Assembly: GCF_902702915.1 (NCBI RefSeq)
Contig: NZ_LR738849.1
Location: 2,046,001-2,110,000 of the forward strand
Direction: 5' to 3'
Source of the DNA: Desulfovibrio sp. 86
GTDB lineage: Bacteria > Desulfobacterota > Desulfovibrionia > Desulfovibrionales > Desulfovibrionaceae
Length of the DNA stretch: 64,000 nucleotides
The position numbers were made by a program, and so were the translations under genes. The notes beneath the pieces are model-generated. The model saw only the letters and a program-made list of their open reading frames with translations, made no database searches and was not told the origin of the DNA. Position 1 is the stretch's first letter, and each line of letters begins with the position of its first letter. Positions 60,592 to 64,000 of this stretch are shown one piece after another.

Positions 60592-61240
60592 TCTTGCACA
60601 TGCCGCAGAACATGCCGCAGTCTTGGCCGCTGCGGGCGGCCCCGTCACTTCGTCGCTGCCCGCAGAAGCGGGCGGTTCGGGGCAGGCGGTGCGCGGCGTG
60701 GTGGAGCAGGGTGCGGCAGCGCTGCCGCACGGGCTGGACAAAGTTGTGGAAAACGCCGTTGAGCTGACGCGCCAGGGGCTTGGCGCTGCCGCGCAGGCGG
60801 CGGGCCGCTTTGCCGACACCCTTGCTGACAACCTTGACGGCGGTCTGGCCGGGCAGGCTGCGGCCAGGGCTGCTGAACACGGCACGGGCCTTGGGGGAAG
60901 CTCCTTTTCCTGGGGCGGCTACGCGCAGGCCGTGGGCATACTGTTTTTGCTGGTGGCCCTGCTGTGGCTGGTGGTCTGGGTGGTGCGCCGCTTTGGCAAG
61001 TTCAATTTTCTGCCGCGTCCGGGGGCGCTGCCCAAGGGCGCTCTGGTGATGGAGGCGCAGTTGCCGCTGGGGCCCCGCAAAGGGCTTATGGTGGTACGCT
61101 TCTTGAATAGAAGGCTGTTGCTGGGAGTGACCGACCAGCACATAACCCTTCTGACAGAGGAGCAGGCGCAGCATGAGCCGCAGGACAAAGATTTCAAACA
61201 TATCATGGAAGAAGCCGCTCGCAGTACTGACAGCCGCTAG
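60584..61240 (+). CDS. fliO: Flagellar export-gate assembly protein FliO
   Basis: Scaffold for FliP ring assembly. 218 aa. One membrane segment (about 112-133, AVGILFLLVALLWLVVWVV) followed by the conserved FliO cytoplasmic start LPRPGALPKGALVMEAQLPL and LLGVTDQHITLL. The N-terminal 110 residues are Ala/Gly-rich with no motif. TTG start at 60584 overlapping fliN; FliP begins 68 nt before the fliO stop. Confidence 0.85.
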   Translation: MASLAHAAEHAAVLAAAGGPVTSSLPAEAGGSGQAVRGVVEQGAAALPHGLDKVVENAVELTRQGLGAAAQAAGRFADTLADNLDGGLAGQAAARAAEHGTGLGGSSFSWGGYAQAVGILFLLVALLWLVVWVVRRFGKFNFLPRPGALPKGALVMEAQLPLGPRKGLMVVRFLNRRLLLGVTDQHITLLTEEQAQHEPQDKDFKHIMEEAARSTDSR

Positions 61241-61967
61241 TATTCTTCTTTTGCTGCCCCATCTGGCCCATGCCGCCCAGGACATGGCCATGCCCACCTT
61301 GCAGCTCAGCCTTGCCGGCGGCGCGAAATCGCCGGAAAAAGTCTCGGTGCTGCTGGAAATTCTCTTTCTGCTCACCGTCCTTTCGGTGGCTCCCGCCATC
61401 ATGCTCACGGTCACCAGCTTTACCCGCATCATCATCGTGTTCAGCTTTCTGCGTCAGGCCATGGGCGTGCAGCAATTGCCGCCTACCCAGATACTGGCAA
61501 GCCTCGCCATTTTTATGACGGTGGTCATCATGTATCCCGTGGGCAAGCAGATCAACGACGATGCCCTGCAGCCCTATCTCAGCGAACGCATGGATTACAA
61601 AGAGGCGCTGGACAAGGCGCAGGCTCCTCTGCGCACCTTCATGTTCAAACATACGCGCGAAAAAGACCTCTCCATCTTCTATTCCATCAGCAAGATGGAA
61701 TCCCCAAAGAGCAAGGAGGAGGTTCCCACCATGCTGCTGGCGGCGGCCTACGTCATCAGCGAGCTGAAAACGGCCTTTACCATCGGCTTTCTCATCTACA
61801 TTCCCTTTCTCGTCCTGGACATGGTCATTTCCAGCGTGCTTCTGGCCATGGGCATGATGATGCTGCCCCCCATGATGGTTTCCATGCCGTTCAAATTGCT
61901 GCTCTTTGTCATGGTTGACGGCTGGAACCTGCTGGTGGGATCGCTGGTCAACAGCTTTTTGCTCTGA
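61173..61967 (+). CDS. fliP: Flagellar export-gate protein FliP
   Basis: Forms the export pore with FliQ and FliR. 264 aa with a cleavable signal (KPLAVLTAASILLLLPHLAHA, about 14-34), then four membrane segments with VTSFTRIIIVFSFLRQAMG, FKHTREKDLSIFYSISK and IPFLVLDMVISSVLLAMGMM. The ATG at 61173 overlaps fliO by 68 nt; no in-frame ATG/GTG/TTG start lies between it and the signal peptide, so the long overlap is probably genuine. Confidence 0.95.
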   Translation: MSRRTKISNISWKKPLAVLTAASILLLLPHLAHAAQDMAMPTLQLSLAGGAKSPEKVSVLLEILFLLTVLSVAPAIMLTVTSFTRIIIVFSFLRQAMGVQQLPPTQILASLAIFMTVVIMYPVGKQINDDALQPYLSERMDYKEALDKAQAPLRTFMFKHTREKDLSIFYSISKMESPKSKEEVPTMLLAAAYVISELKTAFTIGFLIYIPFLVLDMVISSVLLAMGMMMLPPMMVSMPFKLLLFVMVDGWNLLVGSLVNSFLL

Positions 61968-62044
61968 CGCAGGTCTGGCATCATTTTTGTAAGTATAGAG
62001 AGCCAGTTGTTGGCAGTGTCAATTTTTTCCGCGAGGGTAGGCCC

Positions 62045-62314
62045 ATGTCTCCTGATTTTGTCATCGGTTTTGGCCGTCAGGCCATTGAACTGTGTCTCAT
62101 GATGGCTTTGCCCATGCTTGCGGTGGGTCTGGGGGTGGGTGTGCTTGTGAGCGTCATTCAGGCCGCAACTCAGATTCAGGAAATGACCCTGACCTTTATT
62201 CCCAAGATAGTCTGCATGTTTCTGGCCCTGCTTGTGGCCCTGCCGTGGCTCATGGAGCGCATGATAACCTTCACGCGCGACGTGTTTATCAATATCCCCA
62301 ATTATGTACGGTAG
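62045..62314 (+). CDS. fliQ: Flagellar export-gate protein FliQ
   Basis: 89 aa, two membrane hairpin segments (about 15-37 and 52-74) with GVLVSVIQAATQIQEMTLTF, the FliQ signature. GAGGG about 8 nt before the ATG. Separated from fliP by 77 nt. No fliR follows in this window. Confidence 0.95.
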   Translation: MSPDFVIGFGRQAIELCLMMALPMLAVGLGVGVLVSVIQAATQIQEMTLTFIPKIVCMFLALLVALPWLMERMITFTRDVFINIPNYVR

Positions 62315-62661
62315 CCTGATGCTGTTCTTCTGCAATTCCATCACCAGAGGCAAGGAATTTTTCCATTGCCCAACGAAGCGGTCACTGCACCATGTATCGG
62401 AACTCGTATAAACGGTACGATGTACAAAAAGACGTAATTGCAGCAAGGAATATAGAGAACAGTATTAAGTCTAGAGAAAATACAGAAAGACTCTGCAGGT
62501 CAATACAAAAAGGAAATGTCGTGGACATTTCCTTTTTGTATTGTCTGTCGCTCCATCCTTGTGTAGGTTGGAGATCGTGCGCTTTGTCAAAGCGGAAGAA
62601 ACATCCCGGTTTTTTGCGTGGGGCGCGCGCCAGAATGGCCGCGCCCGGCCCTGCGGCGCCT
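62315..62661. other. Intergenic region between converging fliQ and the methyltransferase gene
   Basis: 347 nt, AT-rich between about 62390 and 62545. Besides the terminator nothing is recognised. Confidence 0.6.
62501..62543. terminator. Bidirectional terminator after fliQ
   Basis: A perfect 20-bp stem, CAATACAAAAAGGAAATGTC and its complement, around a 3-nt GTG turn. The T5/A5 tracts lie inside the stem. Confidence 0.85.
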
Positions 62662-63462
62662 TCAGGATTTGGCGCGTACGGATGCCGCCAGTCCCAGAAG
62701 AATGGCCCCGGCCTGGGCCACATTGAGCGAATCAAAAGTCCGCGCCAGGGGTATGCGCAGCATATGCGCGCAACGCTTGGCCACGCCTGGCCGCAACCCC
62801 TTGTCTTCGTTGCCCAGCACCAGAATGGCGGGCAGAAGCATGGGCTCGGCAAAGGCGTCAAGACTCCCGGATCCGGGTTGGCCGCCTGCGCCGTAAATGG
62901 TCAGTCCGGCCTCTTCAGCGCTGTCCAGGGCATGCCCCAGGTTTGTCACGCGGGCCACGGGCAGATGCTCCAGGGCTCCGGCGGCGGCGCGGCGGGCGGC
63001 AGGGCCCAGATAGGCGCTGTTGTGGCGGGGCAGAATGATGCCCGCGCCCCCCAGGGCGTAAAGGGTGCGGCAGAGCGTGCCCACATTGCCGGGGTCCTGC
63101 ACCTGATCAAGGGCCAGGACTATGGGCAGGGGCGCCTGCTCCAGGCTCGCAAAAATGTCTTCAAGCTCGCAGAAGCTGGTGACAGAAAGGCGCGCCACCA
63201 CACCCTGGTGACTGACGGCGTCCCGGCCCGCCTCACGGTTGCCGCCACTGGCAGGACGGCACAGGCGGTCGAGAACGGCCTGTTCCACCAGCGTGAAACG
63301 CACGTCGTTTTTGCGGCAGAGGTTCTGCATTTCGCGGGCCTCGGGGCCGCGAAGCCCCTTTTTGCAAAACACGCAGTCAATGCGCTGCGGGTCGCTGGAC
63401 AACAGTTCCAGCACGGGCTTGAGCCCCGGCAGAAGAGGGGCGTCTTCGGATTGGGTATGCAT
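62662..63462 (-). CDS. TrmH/SpoU-family RNA methyltransferase (RlmB-like)
   Basis: 266 aa 2'-O-ribose methyltransferase of 23S rRNA or tRNA. N-terminal L30e-like substrate domain (about 8-95) and SPOUT knot domain with the three motifs: LALDQVQDPGNVGTLCRT (motif 1, about 117-134), AILVLGNEDKGL (motif 2) and IPLARTFDSLNVAQAGAILL (motif 3). The start at 63462 has GGAGG 5 nt upstream; a start 11 codons earlier lacks one. Confidence 0.92.
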   Translation of the reverse strand: MHTQSEDAPLLPGLKPVLELLSSDPQRIDCVFCKKGLRGPEAREMQNLCRKNDVRFTLVEQAVLDRLCRPASGGNREAGRDAVSHQGVVARLSVTSFCELEDIFASLEQAPLPIVLALDQVQDPGNVGTLCRTLYALGGAGIILPRHNSAYLGPAARRAAAGALEHLPVARVTNLGHALDSAEEAGLTIYGAGGQPGSGSLDAFAEPMLLPAILVLGNEDKGLRPGVAKRCAHMLRIPLARTFDSLNVAQAGAILLGLAASVRAKS

Positions 63463-63558
63463 ACGCGCCTCCGCGCGGAGTGACACGGCCGCCATGAGCT
63501 GCCGAGGTAAAAATTATGAGGAAAAGGGCGTCCACAGTCATCGGCTGTGTACGCATCT

Positions 63559-63581
63559 TCCCGGCTCCTGGCAAGCCGGGC
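63559..63581. repeat. Hairpin upstream of the transglycosylase gene
   Basis: CCCGGCT-cctggca-AGCCGGG: 7-bp perfect arms (CCCGGCT/AGCCGGG) ahead of the lipoprotein gene; role unknown. Confidence 0.35.
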
Positions 63582-63596
63582 GGACGAGGAGAAGCC

Positions 63597-64000
63597 ATGA
63601 CGGAGTATAGTATGGACATTGCCGCACAAGGACGCAAGGGTGGTACCGTAGGGTTGCGCCTGTGCGTGCTGGCGGTTGCCTGTTGCCTCATGTTGGCCGG
63701 GGGCTGCGCCTCGCGGCAAAGTGGCGACTCTGGTGGTCGCGGCGTTTCCTTTTCTGTCCCCGATGACGACCCCACTCCCTTGAGCGGCAAAGAACTGGCG
63801 GCGCTCCAGTCCACGGGCCAGGTGGACAAGAGCGTGCCCCCCGAAGCCATGGACGACGTGACCCGGCAGTACAAGTATTATCTGCACAAGGGGCGCAATT
63901 CCGTCTGCGTGTTCTCCAAAAGGGCCGAAGGATATCTGAGCTATTCGCGCCAGGTTTTCCGTTCGCGCGGCATTCCTGAGGAACTGGCCTACCTTGCCAT
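63597..64000 (+). CDS. MltD-like lytic transglycosylase lipoprotein, 5' part (3' end outside window)
   Basis: Open from ATG 63597 (after GAGGAGAAGCC) to the window edge, 134 codons. A signal peptide ends in the lipobox LAGGC (Cys at about residue 37), so it is a lipoprotein. After a Ser/Gly/Asp-rich linker and ELAALQSTGQVDKSVPPEAM comes YLSYSRQVFRSRGIPEELAY then LA, which is the start of the MltD/SLT catalytic domain (a catalytic Glu should follow in the next residues, outside the window). Confidence 0.78.
   Translation, partial: MTEYSMDIAAQGRKGGTVGLRLCVLAVACCLMLAGGCASRQSGDSGGRGVSFSVPDDDPTPLSGKELAALQSTGQVDKSVPPEAMDDVTRQYKYYLHKGRNSVCVFSKRAEGYLSYSRQVFRSRGIPEELAYLA

Noticed and set aside
1..64000. 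Search by eye for tRNA, rRNA and tmRNA genes
   Set aside because: No cloverleaf with GTTCGA-type T arms or rRNA segments was recognised; a tRNA scan would be needed to exclude one.

Overview
The window comes from a GC-rich (roughly 60-65 %) Gram-negative chromosome. It most resembles a Desulfovibrio of the desulfuricans group. The evidence is the flagellar set flhB-flhA / flhF-flhG-fliA-cheY-fliL, the archaeal-type start of aromatic synthesis (ADTH synthase plus DHQ synthase II) fused into an operon with pheA-aroA-tyrA, a TauE/SafE exporter paired with a small membrane protein, a CbiR-like cobamide enzyme and abundant c-type haem proteins. This is judged from protein content only. No rRNA or tRNA gene was recognised.

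Layout. 1-2.1 kb: end of an EmrA-type adaptor and an EmrB-type efflux pump. 2.4-7.4 kb (minus): flagellar regulatory operon flhF-flhG-fliA-cheY-fliL plus two small unknown genes, with a good sigma-54 promoter in front of flhF. 7.8 kb: a Crp-family regulator. 9-12.2 kb (minus): flhB-flhA, again behind a sigma-54 site. 12.8 kb: MFS transporter. 14.3-19.7 kb (minus): five translationally linked aromatic amino acid genes. 20-25.5 kb (minus): DHH phosphoesterase, CbiR-like protein, PreP-like protease. 26-27.8 kb: rpsB-tsf. 28-32 kb: TerC/CBS membrane protein, then ilvB-ilvN behind an attenuator with a leader peptide. 32.5-39.9 kb: chemoreceptor, bifunctional PFK-2/FBPase-2, Asp/Glu racemase, tyrS, small unknown gene, PilZ-like protein. 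41-45.6 kb (minus): TauE/SafE pair, YkgJ-type protein, hisI-hisG. 46.4-50.5 kb: DEAD-box helicase, unknown gene, ribF, PHP phosphatase. 50.5-52.6 kb: gene-free inverted repeat cluster. 52.6-56.5 kb: three-gene cytochrome operon. 56.7-59.1 kb: VUT transporter, era, yggS. 59.3-62.3 kb: second flagellar operon fliL-fliN-fliO-fliP-fliQ. The window ends with an rRNA methyltransferase and the start of a lytic transglycosylase lipoprotein.

Three things stand out. (1) A family of about 150-nt intergenic elements, each a chain of hairpins bounded by inverted AGAGCA-type ends, occurs at least six times, with related composites and end-only miniatures. (2) The 52.6-56.5 kb operon pairs a TsdA-like dihaem cytochrome with a CydA-like membrane subunit fused to cytochrome c and a second membrane subunit with two haem c sites. 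This looks like an unusual bd-superfamily complex with five haem c sites. (3) The ilvBN leader has a textbook attenuation layout: promoter, leader peptide rich in Leu/Val/Ile, terminator. The 133-bp-period repeat cluster at 50.6-52.3 kb and a 13-bp iteron-like array between fliA and flhG are also unexplained.
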